A stretch of 10,268 nucleotides of DNA, from NCBI GenBank assembly GCA_947306845.1, contig CAMZHP010000095.1, positions 1 through 10,268 of the forward strand, read 5' to 3'. This DNA is from an uncultured Prevotellaceae bacterium. GTDB lineage: Bacteria; Bacteroidota; Bacteroidia; Bacteroidales; Bacteroidaceae. The notes beneath the pieces were generated by a model, which was given only the letters and a program-made list of their open reading frames with translations, was not told the DNA's origin and ran no database searches. The translations under genes and the position numbers were made by a program. Position 1 is the first letter of the stretch; every line of letters starts with the position of its first letter. Positions 1-6,360 of the stretch are shown here, one piece after another.

Positions 1-1
1 C

Positions 2-1111
2 CTGACAGTCAAAACAGGTAAGACTGCCACGGTGAGCATCGGCCTCGATAATGAGGAGACGCTGATAGCCTTCGAGTTCTACCTGCAGATGCCTGATGGT
101 ATCAGGATAGCAGAGGATGAGGATGGTTATCCTGATGTCACGCTGAACAGTGCTCGCACCAACCGCCATATGCTGGATGTGGAGAAGGAAAGCAACGGTC
201 TCTACCATATCCTCTGCTACTCCAACAGCAACAACGCGTTCAAGGGCAACAGCGGTGAACTGCTGAGTTTTGACATTACCTGTGACGATGGCTTGGAGGC
301 TGGTGACTCTCAGACCGCAGTCAAAGACATCAAGTTCTCTGACGTGAATATGAATCCCGTTAGACTGGCTGACTACTCATTTGACATCAGCGTCATCAAC
401 TATGTTATGGGTGACGTGAATGATGACAATGACATCGACGTGATGGACGTGGTGACGATGGTTGGCTATATCATGGGCAGAAATCCGGCATCCTTCATCT
501 TTGCCGCCGCGGACCACACGGGTGACGGCGCCGTCGACGTGATGGACCTTGTACGTCAGGTGAGCCTCGTGATGAGCCAGCCGATTTCCAGCGCTCCTGA
601 ATATCACAGTTTCGATGCACTCGGCAGCGGACTCTCACTTGTCACTGACCATGACGGGTCGGTGCATGTCAGTCTGGCAGACGGAAAGCAGTATGTCGCC
701 ACACAGTTCGTCGTATCCCTCTCCGAGGGACAGCAGTTGGTGGGCATCAACTCCGACAGGGGGCACCGCATCGGCATTGAGCCGTTGTCCGACAACCGCT
801 TCTTCGTGATGAGTTACTCTGGTGACAACGCGGCTTTCACTACCAATGAGAAGGCCCTGACAATTCAGGTGAAAGGCCATGGCACTGTATCCGTGGAGGG
901 TGCTGCCTTTGTGGATGCCGACTCTCGGAAGGTGCTGTTCCAGGATGCCAGTTCGGTGACGACGGGCATCGACGAGACCACCGTCAACCTCATCTCTCCG
1001 ACGGATATCTACTCACCCAACGGCATGCTCATCAGGAAGGATGCCACTACGACGGAGGGTCTCCGCAGCTGCTTATATATTATCAACGGTAAAAAACACA
1101 TCAAGAAATGA
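2..1111 (+). CDS. Cohesin-like/dockerin-like secreted protein, 5' end missing
   Basis: The reading frame is open from base 2, so the true start lies upstream. The GTG at 32 is internal, because codons before it (LTVKTGKTATVSI) match the paralogue downstream (LTLNPGETKTISI). Residues counted from 32: a cohesin-like beta domain at about 1-122 (motifs FEFYLQMPDG, EDEDGY, LNSARTNRH, CYSN, KGNSGE); a two-repeat dockerin-like segment at about 127-182, with Asp-rich loops DVNDDNDID and DHTGDGAVD; a second, weaker cohesin-like domain at about 195-305; and a C-terminal tail at about 322-359 with DIYSPNG and LYIINGKK. That tail resembles the C-terminal segment common on exported Prevotella proteins and often linked to type IX secretion. 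A dockerin in the middle of the chain is unusual. The stop overlaps the next start by ATGA, which suggests an operon. Substrate or partner is unknown. Family calls are from motifs; the role is inferred. Confidence 0.85.
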   Translation: MTVKTGKTATVSIGLDNEETLIAFEFYLQMPDGIRIAEDEDGYPDVTLNSARTNRHMLDVEKESNGLYHILCYSNSNNAFKGNSGELLSFDITCDDGLEAGDSQTAVKDIKFSDVNMNPVRLADYSFDISVINYVMGDVNDDNDIDVMDVVTMVGYIMGRNPASFIFAAADHTGDGAVDVMDLVRQVSLVMSQPISSAPEYHSFDALGSGLSLVTDHDGSVHVSLADGKQYVATQFVVSLSEGQQLVGINSDRGHRIGIEPLSDNRFFVMSYSGDNAAFTTNEKALTIQVKGHGTVSVEGAAFVDADSRKVLFQDASSVTTGIDETTVNLISPTDIYSPNGMLIRKDATTTEGLRSCLYIINGKKHIKK

Positions 1112-2121
1112 ACACAGCAAGATATCTAATGACTGTCGCATTGCTCGCTATGGCGGGCAATGCGCTGGCCGATGACTTCGCCATCGCCGACCTCACCCTT
1201 AACCCCGGAGAGACAAAGACCATTTCCATCGAACTTAACAACCCGGAGATGAGTTACATGGCCTTCGAGTTCTACATGACCCTGCCTGAGGGCGTCTCCA
1301 TCCCGGAGGATGAGGATGGCTACTTCATGGCGGAGTTGAACAGCGCGCGCATCAACCGCCATGTGCTGGAGGTGAGTCAAATGGATGACGGTTCATACCA
1401 TTTCCTGTGCTACTCCAACCGCAACACCTCGTTGAAGGGAACATCTGGTGAGATGATCTCACTGACTGTCACGGCTGCGGAAAACGCAACCCTCGGAACA
1501 TTGGAGGGCAAACTCCTCAAACAGGTATTGAGCGACCTGGATATGAAGAAGGTGACGTTCGATGACTATGCCTTCCCCATCACAGTGGTGCAGCCCGTCC
1601 CCACCAGCGTCAGCATCATCATACCTGAGGAGGGGGCGACCACCTATTGCCCGTCCTACGGCATTGACTTCAGCGGAGTGACGGCTTTCGAGGCATACGT
1701 CGCCGCCAAATACGGCGATGGGGAGGTCATCATGTTGCCGGCCAGCGATGCTCCGGCGGGAACAGCGCTGTTCCTGCAGGGTACGCCGGGTGAATACACA
1801 GTGGATATCAAGGAGACACAGAGTGCCTATGCCAACTTGCTTGCGGGCACCGCAGCAGCAACCACCATCTCTGCCACGTCGGGCGACAAATCCAACCTGG
1901 TGCTCTCTGTCGCCAACGGCACGCCGACATTCACTGCCGCCACTGATGGCACCGCCGTGCCTGACAACGGCGCATGGCTGCAACTGCCCACGGCATCCTA
2001 CCAGGGCGGAGCAGTCACAGTGGGGTTCCTGAAAAACGGTCCCAATGCCGACCTCAATGAGGACGGACGCATCACCGTTACCGACGTGATGATTCTCGTG
2101 AAGATGGTTCTCAGCCATTAG
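1108..2121 (+). CDS. Secreted cohesin-like protein with C-terminal half-dockerin
   Basis: This 337-residue protein starts at an ATG inside the stop of the previous gene (ATGA overlap), so translation is probably coupled. Residues 1-21 are a signal peptide (hydrophobic LMTVALLAMAG, then NALA before DD). A cohesin-like domain covers about 27-161 and is clearly paralogous to the first domain of the upstream gene (shared AFEFY, EDEDGY, LNSAR-NRH, CYSN, KG-SGE). Residues 165-308 form an unassigned beta-rich region with the motif TTYCPSYGIDFSGVTAFEAY, a type seen in Prevotella surface proteins. Residues 313-337 hold a single dockerin-like repeat with loop DLNEDGRITVTD, where a full dockerin has two. 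The protein stops there, and the TAG codon runs straight into a TTTGGC repeat, so the second dockerin half and any sorting tail are absent. It is probably exported. Cohesin-like domains in this phylum do not by themselves indicate a cellulosome. Confidence 0.9.
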   Translation: MNTARYLMTVALLAMAGNALADDFAIADLTLNPGETKTISIELNNPEMSYMAFEFYMTLPEGVSIPEDEDGYFMAELNSARINRHVLEVSQMDDGSYHFLCYSNRNTSLKGTSGEMISLTVTAAENATLGTLEGKLLKQVLSDLDMKKVTFDDYAFPITVVQPVPTSVSIIIPEEGATTYCPSYGIDFSGVTAFEAYVAAKYGDGEVIMLPASDAPAGTALFLQGTPGEYTVDIKETQSAYANLLAGTAAATTISATSGDKSNLVLSVANGTPTFTAATDGTAVPDNGAWLQLPTASYQGGAVTVGFLKNGPNADLNEDGRITVTDVMILVKMVLSH

Positions 2122-2146
2122 GCTTTTGGCCTTTGGCTTTTGGCCT
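2121..2146 (+). repeat. Heptamer repeat tract GGCTTTT/GGCCTTT
   Basis: About 3.5 units of a 7-nt motif (GGCTTTT, GGCCTTT, GGCTTTT, GGCCT). Its first G is the last base of the TAG stop of the preceding gene. The same motif occurs in reverse complement at 3895-3983, after the minus-strand kinase gene, so both tracts have the same sense relative to the gene they follow. Confidence 0.85.
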
Positions 2147-2205
2147 CCCATACATGACAATATGAATTGTCTATGAGTACCATGATGAAAAGGCACTGAA
2201 ATCGT

Positions 2206-2233
2206 GCATCCGCCGTCGTGAGGCGGCGGATGC
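2206..2233 (+). other. Strong 12-bp hairpin with GTGA loop
   Basis: GCATCCGCCG pairs perfectly with CGGCGGATGC. The stem extends inward by a T-G and a C-G pair to a GTGA tetraloop of the GNRA class. It sits between two plus-strand genes. Only CTCTTAT follows, with no real T-run, so it may be a weak terminator, an RNA-stabilising element or an attenuator. The rest of the 227-bp gap (2147-2348) shows no recognisable promoter. Confidence 0.6.
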
Positions 2234-2348
2234 CTCTTATGAATCAGGGAATCAAGGAATCTCATCAGTCCTCAGCATCTCGCGGCCTTTCACCTGCATG
2301 ACGATGAGGTGGAGCTGTGTATGAAACCTTAACGAAAAACAATATGAT

Positions 2349-3653
2349 ATGAAAAAGTTACTATTATTATTTACTGCCATCCTTTGCTCAGGCACAATTT
2401 GGGCAGAGTTTTACTTAAATGGTTATACTACCGTGTGTGTTGATGGCATCTGGTATCAATTAACAGGTTTTGTTGATGATGATCTTCCAGGTGTTATTCA
2501 TAATGATATAGGTGGACCTGAGCCACTTACTGCTACTGTTGTAGGTTATAATTCATTTTTTTATGATGAAGAGGAAAACTATACTGATCCTGAATTTGAA
2601 GAAGTAATCGTTCCTGAGGGTCTGACAAATTATAAGGGCGACATTGTAATCCCTGAATCAATCATCTATAAAGGAAAAGAGTTTACTGTGATAGCAATAG
2701 GGGCACATGCTTTTGAAGAATATGTAAGTTTTCCAGATTTTCCATTTCAGTCTAATTCTTCCAGGATGAAAATAACAAAGGAGGATGCGTCCAAATTAAC
2801 TTCGGTCGTTATCCCCAACACCGTGGAGACAATTGGAGCAAGCGCTTTCTTGGGCTGTAGCAGCCTGACATCCATCAACATCCCTAGCAGTGTAAGTGAA
2901 ATAAAGGAAGATGCTTTTTGGAGCAGTGGCATTGAAACTGTCTATATTGATAATCTGAGTGCATGGTGCAGAATATCATTTGCTAATGAGACTTCCAATC
3001 CCTTGTGTCATGCTGGCAACTTATATCTAAAAGGTGAAAAGGTAACTGACCTTGTCATCCCCGACGGTGTAACGAGAATTGCTTCTTGTGCTTTTGCCAA
3101 CTTCTCCAGCCTGACCTCGGTGACTATCCCCAACAGTGTGACAAGCATAGAGAGTTATGCTTTCATCAACTGCCCTAACATGACCTCTGTCAGCATCCCT
3201 GAAGGCGTAACGAGCATTGGTTATTATACTTTTGCTAATTGCTCCAGCCTGACCTCAGTGACCATCCCCAACAGCGTGACAGAATTAGGAGGGTATGCAT
3301 TTGAAGACTGCTCTGGTCTGACATCCGTCACCATTGGCAAAAGCTTGGGAGAAATAGGCGACATGGCTTTCTTTGGATGCAAAAACATAAAAGAAGTGAC
3401 GGTTCAGAGCAAGAGGCCACCAACCATCACAGCAAATGTGTTCCCCTACCGATCCTCCCAGATACTGTATGTTCCTAAAGGAAGTTTGGATTTCTATGTG
3501 ATTGCCGACTATTGGTGGCAATTCAAGGAAATTCTTGAAAAGGGTTCCCCTTCTGGCGGCCTCAAAGGGGACATGAATAATGACGGTGTCCTCGACATCA
3601 CGGATGCGTTGATTATCATTGACTACGTCCTAGGGAGAGATGTCTCATTTTGA
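2349..3653 (+). CDS. BspA-like LRR_5 surface protein with half-dockerin
   Basis: 434 residues. Residues 1-19 are a signal peptide (KKLLLLFTAILCSGTIWA). Residues 20-145 are a less typical N-terminal region. Leucine-rich repeats of the BspA/LRR_5 type (period 23, pattern LTSVTIPNSVTSIGxxAFxxC) run at about 150-194 and 232-346. They are interrupted at 195-231 by the insert VYIDNLSAWCRISF...NPLCHAGNLYLKGE, which is characteristic of this family. RPPTI...VFPYRSSQILYVPKGS (356-379) is the usual repeat cap. Residues 407-430 form one dockerin-like Ca2+ loop (DMNNDGVLDITD), and the chain ends without a second half or a sorting tail. The family is typically exported and used in adhesion or ligand binding; the ligand here is unknown. 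Codons in the first ~450 bases are visibly more AT-rich than in the repeats. Some repeat units are almost identical in DNA (3105-3142 and 3243-3280). An intrinsic terminator follows. Confidence 0.93.
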   Translation: MKKLLLLFTAILCSGTIWAEFYLNGYTTVCVDGIWYQLTGFVDDDLPGVIHNDIGGPEPLTATVVGYNSFFYDEEENYTDPEFEEVIVPEGLTNYKGDIVIPESIIYKGKEFTVIAIGAHAFEEYVSFPDFPFQSNSSRMKITKEDASKLTSVVIPNTVETIGASAFLGCSSLTSINIPSSVSEIKEDAFWSSGIETVYIDNLSAWCRISFANETSNPLCHAGNLYLKGEKVTDLVIPDGVTRIASCAFANFSSLTSVTIPNSVTSIESYAFINCPNMTSVSIPEGVTSIGYYTFANCSSLTSVTIPNSVTELGGYAFEDCSGLTSVTIGKSLGEIGDMAFFGCKNIKEVTVQSKRPPTITANVFPYRSSQILYVPKGSLDFYVIADYWWQFKEILEKGSPSGGLKGDMNNDGVLDITDALIIIDYVLGRDVSF

Positions 3654-3658
3654 ATAAC

Positions 3659-3690
3659 ATCTCTCCCCCAATCAGGGGGACGGAGATTTT
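3659..3690 (+). terminator. Intrinsic terminator after the BspA-like gene
   Basis: ATCTC and CCCCC pair with GGGGG and GAGAT around an AATCA loop, with a small internal bulge (T against ACG). The stem is followed by TTT and soon by a TTTTT run (from about 3697). It starts six bases after the stop codon of the LRR gene. Confidence 0.7.
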
Positions 3691-3702
3691 GATTCGTTTT
3701 TC

Positions 3703-3730
3703 TCAACACAGAGGTACAGAGGCACAGAGA
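3703..3730 (+). repeat. Octamer repeat CAGAGGYA, copy 1 of a two-locus intergenic element
   Basis: TCAACA is followed by units CAGAGGTA, CAGAGGCA and CAGAG. A very similar tract lies at 10084-10112. The surrounding 371-bp gap (3654-4024) between convergent genes holds a terminator and four repeat tracts. The AT-rich stretch at 3731-3850 shows nothing recognisable. Confidence 0.75.
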
Positions 3731-3854
3731 TTTTTAGGAATAGTTTTTTTGGCCATCTGAGATGAAGAGAAGATCAAAAAACGCTTCGCTTTGGAAAAAA
3801 ATATAAAAACATTTTTGGATGACAATCGACAAACGCCAATGCTTGCGAAAAAGT

Positions 3855-3890
3855 GCCAAGGCACTCACAAAAAAGTAGAAAAAGAGATGT
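3855..3890 (+). repeat. GCACTCACAAAAAAG motif, copy 1 of a two-locus intergenic element
   Basis: GCCAAGGCACTCACAAAAAAG, then AAAAAG and GATGT. It closely matches 10131-10165 (GCCAGGGCACTCACAAAAAAG, AAAAAG, GATGT). In both places it lies downstream of a CAGAGGYA tract in the same orientation, but the distance differs (about 124 against 18 bases). Confidence 0.7.
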
Positions 3891-3894
3891 GAAT

Positions 3895-3983
3895 CAGGGC
3901 TGCTTGCCAAAGGCCAAATGCCAAAAGCCAAAGCATATCAGGGACTGCTTGCCAAAGGCCAAAGGCCAAAAGCCAAAGCAAAT
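3895..3983 (-). repeat. Tandem 44/45-bp repeat built of GCCAAAN heptamers
   Basis: Two copies (3895-3938 and 3939-3983) each begin CAGGG(A)CTGCTTGCC and contain four consecutive GCCAAAN heptamers. On the minus strand this reads TTTGGC, the same motif as at 2121-2146, and it lies downstream of the minus-strand kinase gene. Confidence 0.85.
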
Positions 3984-4000
3984 AAGGAGCCAAGGCAAGA

Positions 4001-4023
4001 ATTTTCAATTTTCAATCTTTAAT
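4001..4023 (-). repeat. ATTTTCAA repeat tract at kinase gene end
   Basis: On the plus strand ATTTTCAA, TTTTCAAT, CTTTAAT, with about an 8-nt period. It abuts the stop codon of the kinase gene at 4025-4027. No T-run hairpin terminator was found for the kinase gene. Confidence 0.6.
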
Positions 4024-4024
4024 G

Positions 4025-6304
4025 TCACCTCTCCCTGATGTTGTCCTTGTACAAACTCAGGCTGGGGATGGAACGGTAGGCTTTGGCGGCACCCTTGGGC
4101 ACGATGATGACAACATCCAGGCTGAATATTTGCAGACTCTGATGATCGACAAATTGTGGTTCGGGTGACTCGAAGAAAACGGTGTCGATGTTGAGTGATA
4201 GTGCCCATGGGCCAATGGCCTTCAATTGGCGCGGGATGGTAAGGGTGTCACGGTCAAGTCCGTTGAAGACCTCGTCGGCCAGTTTGTCGACGGTGCGGGG
4301 GAAGAAAGTCGTCACGCAGGCTGTATGCATCGTGTTGGTCTTGGTCTCGATGATGGCGTTGCAGTTGTCACGGCTGTCATAGACGGGATTGTCGGGACTC
4401 ACCACGACCTTGGCCAGATGAAAGTTCAAGGCGAAGGCACTGATACCAATGAAATTGACGCTGGCAGGGATGAACACCTCACGCAGGTTGCACCCATTGA
4501 ATGCGTGGTGCTCTATTTGCTCCACATGGCCGGGGATGGTGAATTCTTGCAAGGCTTTGCATTCTGCAAACGCCCATTTCTCAATCACTTTTACCGAGGA
4601 TGGAATGCGGATGGATTTCAGGTGACTGCACAACTCGAAGGCACTGGCGTTGATGCGGTCGATACCGGTGAAAAACCTCAGTTCATCGAATGACTCTATC
4701 TCATCTTGGGCTATGAAGGCAGAGGAAAGCGACTTCACGGAGGCTGCCTCATCTATCGAAAGTTCATGGTCGCCGTCGCGGTCCCACTGTCTGACACAAA
4801 TCGCTTTTACCTGTGGGTCGGCGAAGCGGATATGGTCGGTCATCAATGGGAATACAGCCTTCCATGTGAGCCAGACGAGGAATATGTAACTATAATGCCC
4901 GAGGTTTTTGCTGATATATTCTCGGTTATAGCCTTTGTCCTCCAGGCTTTTCCCCGTCTGCATCGCTTTCAAAATGGTGGTAGGGATAAAGACGGTGCTT
5001 AGTTGAGGGCAGTTGACAAAGGGCTCGCTCTCGGGTGTCACATTGGTATTTGGCGGACGCGACTCGAAAATCACCGTTTCAAGTTGCGGACAGTCGTTCA
5101 TGAAGTAGTCGCCAAGCCCTGCTACGGCTCCGGGGATGATGATTTGCTGCAAACCTGTATGACGGAATGCCTCGCTGCGGATGAAACGGGTCTTGGAAGG
5201 GATGCGCACCGACTGCAAGTGCACACAATCCTTGAAGGCTTTACGGTCGATGCTTTCGAGACCAGTGAAGTGTTCCAATTCATCGAAAGAGGTGATGAGA
5301 GTGTCGCCTGTGAAGACATCGCCCAGGCTGTCCACTGCTGCCGCCTCGTCGTAACTCAGTTGGCCGTCACCATCAGTATCCCAATGTTGCACACATTTCT
5401 CCTTGACGCGCAAATCAGCAAACCCGATGATCTCATGGTTGAGGATGCGGAGTTGGGTGCGCTGCTCATTGGCCTCCTGTTGCAGGTGGGACACCTGTCC
5501 CAACAGTAGGGCGATGACTGCCGCCACAGCCAGCACACCTGTCCCCCATGCCAGGCGTTGGCGTCGCTGGCTGCGGAGATCGTCGAGCAGTGCCTCCATG
5601 TTTTGGTAGCGCTCTTCGACAGGGCTCAGACACCGTCTGACCACTTTTCGGTATTTGCCGCCTCCAAGGTTCATTTGCTTCATCACGACACCGAGCGAGT
5701 AGATGTCGTTGCGCACGTCGGCGACGGCAAACTGCAACTGTTCGGGAGCCATATAGCGCAGTGTCCCGGCGGGTTGCTTGAGGATGGTGTGGCTGTTGGT
5801 GTCGGCGAGGCCGAAATCGATGATTCTCACATAGTCGCCATTGTGGGTAATCATGATGTTCGACGGCTTCAGGTCGCGGTGCACCGCCTGCTGTGAGTGG
5901 ATGTATGCCACAGCCTCGCACAGTTCGGTGGCGATGCGGCGGCGCTCCCGCTGCGACGGGTTCTCGGTCAGGAAATCGTTCAGCGTGCGGCCGTCGATCC
6001 ACTCTGCGATGATGCACAGCACCTTTCCCCTGCCGGGAAGCGACACCTCCTCGATGCCCGTCACCTGCATCACGGAGGTATGCTGCAATGAGATGACAAT
6101 CTCAAACTCCTTGCGCAGCATCTGCTGGCAGGCGGAGTCGGTGGCGTATTTAGCCTTGAGACATTTCAGGAGATACCATCGGCCATAGCGCTTCGCCCTG
6201 AACAGGTCGCAGGTGCCGGAGGAGGGCAGCGCCTCGATGTCAGTGAAGTCGCTGCTGATGCCTTCGTAGTCGATGGTGATATAGCCTGAGGTGTCGTCGG
6301 TCAT
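4025..6304 (-). CDS. Membrane Ser/Thr protein kinase with two EF-hand/LRR_5 modules
   Basis: 759 residues from the ATG at 6304. An in-frame GTG at 6364 would add 20 residues and overlap the upstream stop by GTGA, but those codons are mostly repeat sequence, so ATG is preferred. Hanks-type kinase domain at about 20-250: VAIK-type Lys47, alpha-C Glu66 or Glu68, HRDLKPSN with catalytic Asp144, DFG Asp163, MAPE at 185-188. The glycine loop is degenerate (LPSSGTCDLF). A transmembrane helix (251-270, LAWGTGVLAVAAVIALLLGQ) and a short predicted coiled coil (272-290) follow. Then come two related modules, each FAD-x-x-VK-x-x-CV-x-x-WD, an EF-hand loop and BspA-like LRR_5 repeats. Loop 1 (309-320) is DTDGDGQLSYDE; loop 2 (508-519) is DRDGDHELSIDE. 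A hydrophobic stretch at 471-488 could be a second membrane segment. The kinase should be cytoplasmic, phosphorylating Ser/Thr with ATP; the modules probably sense Ca2+ or a ligand outside the membrane (inference). It is probably co-transcribed with the upstream 191-residue gene. Confidence 0.9.
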   Translation of the reverse strand: MTDDTSGYITIDYEGISSDFTDIEALPSSGTCDLFRAKRYGRWYLLKCLKAKYATDSACQQMLRKEFEIVISLQHTSVMQVTGIEEVSLPGRGKVLCIIAEWIDGRTLNDFLTENPSQRERRRIATELCEAVAYIHSQQAVHRDLKPSNIMITHNGDYVRIIDFGLADTNSHTILKQPAGTLRYMAPEQLQFAVADVRNDIYSLGVVMKQMNLGGGKYRKVVRRCLSPVEERYQNMEALLDDLRSQRRQRLAWGTGVLAVAAVIALLLGQVSHLQQEANEQRTQLRILNHEIIGFADLRVKEKCVQHWDTDGDGQLSYDEAAAVDSLGDVFTGDTLITSFDELEHFTGLESIDRKAFKDCVHLQSVRIPSKTRFIRSEAFRHTGLQQIIIPGAVAGLGDYFMNDCPQLETVIFESRPPNTNVTPESEPFVNCPQLSTVFIPTTILKAMQTGKSLEDKGYNREYISKNLGHYSYIFLVWLTWKAVFPLMTDHIRFADPQVKAICVRQWDRDGDHELSIDEAASVKSLSSAFIAQDEIESFDELRFFTGIDRINASAFELCSHLKSIRIPSSVKVIEKWAFAECKALQEFTIPGHVEQIEHHAFNGCNLREVFIPASVNFIGISAFALNFHLAKVVVSPDNPVYDSRDNCNAIIETKTNTMHTACVTTFFPRTVDKLADEVFNGLDRDTLTIPRQLKAIGPWALSLNIDTVFFESPEPQFVDHQSLQIFSLDVVIIVPKGAAKAYRSIPSLSLYKDNIRER

Positions 6305-6306
6305 AT

Positions 6307-6338
6307 GAGGGGTGAGAGGTGAGGGGTGAGAGGGGTGA
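6307..6338 (-). repeat. TCACCYC repeat tract upstream of kinase ATG
   Basis: On the minus strand, stuttered TCACCCC/TCACCTC heptamers with occasional extra TC end directly before the kinase ATG at 6304. With the CCCTCCCC tract at 6364-6394 they fill nearly all of the space between the two genes. No Shine-Dalgarno sequence is present. Confidence 0.75.
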
Positions 6339-6360
6339 AAAGCACCGCCCTTTTTGGGGG

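Noticed and set aside
2..2121. Cellulosome scaffold genes
   Set aside because: Cohesin-like and dockerin-like modules are scattered widely in Bacteroidetes secreted proteins. No glycoside hydrolase or carbohydrate-binding module is present in this window.
2173..2199. Leader peptide MSTMMKRH for an attenuator
   Set aside because: It has no run of a regulatory amino acid, and the hairpin after it lacks a T-run. It is mentioned only as a possibility under the hairpin finding.
1459..2265. Long minus-strand open frame (268 codons) opposite the second cohesin-like gene
   Set aside because: It lies antisense to a gene with a clear signal peptide and domains. Its translation is rich in Cys, Arg and His with no recognisable motif, as expected for a shadow frame of GC-rich coding DNA.
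3852..3865. Small hairpin AGTGC/GCACT in the shared intergenic motif
   Set aside because: The stem is only five bp and the second copy at 10128-10141 does not preserve the pairing.
3895..3983. CRISPR array
   Set aside because: The two 44/45-bp copies are directly adjacent with no spacers and are built of a simple heptamer; no cas gene is present. The same holds for the 18-bp repeats at 7036-7120.
3654..4024. Insertion sequence or MITE between the convergent genes
   Set aside because: No transposase, terminal inverted repeats or target duplication could be seen; the content is a terminator plus simple repeats.
5466..6017. Minus-strand alternative frame of 183 codons within the kinase domain
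   Set aside because: It overlaps the HRD and DFG coding sequence in another frame and shows an Arg/His-rich shadow composition.
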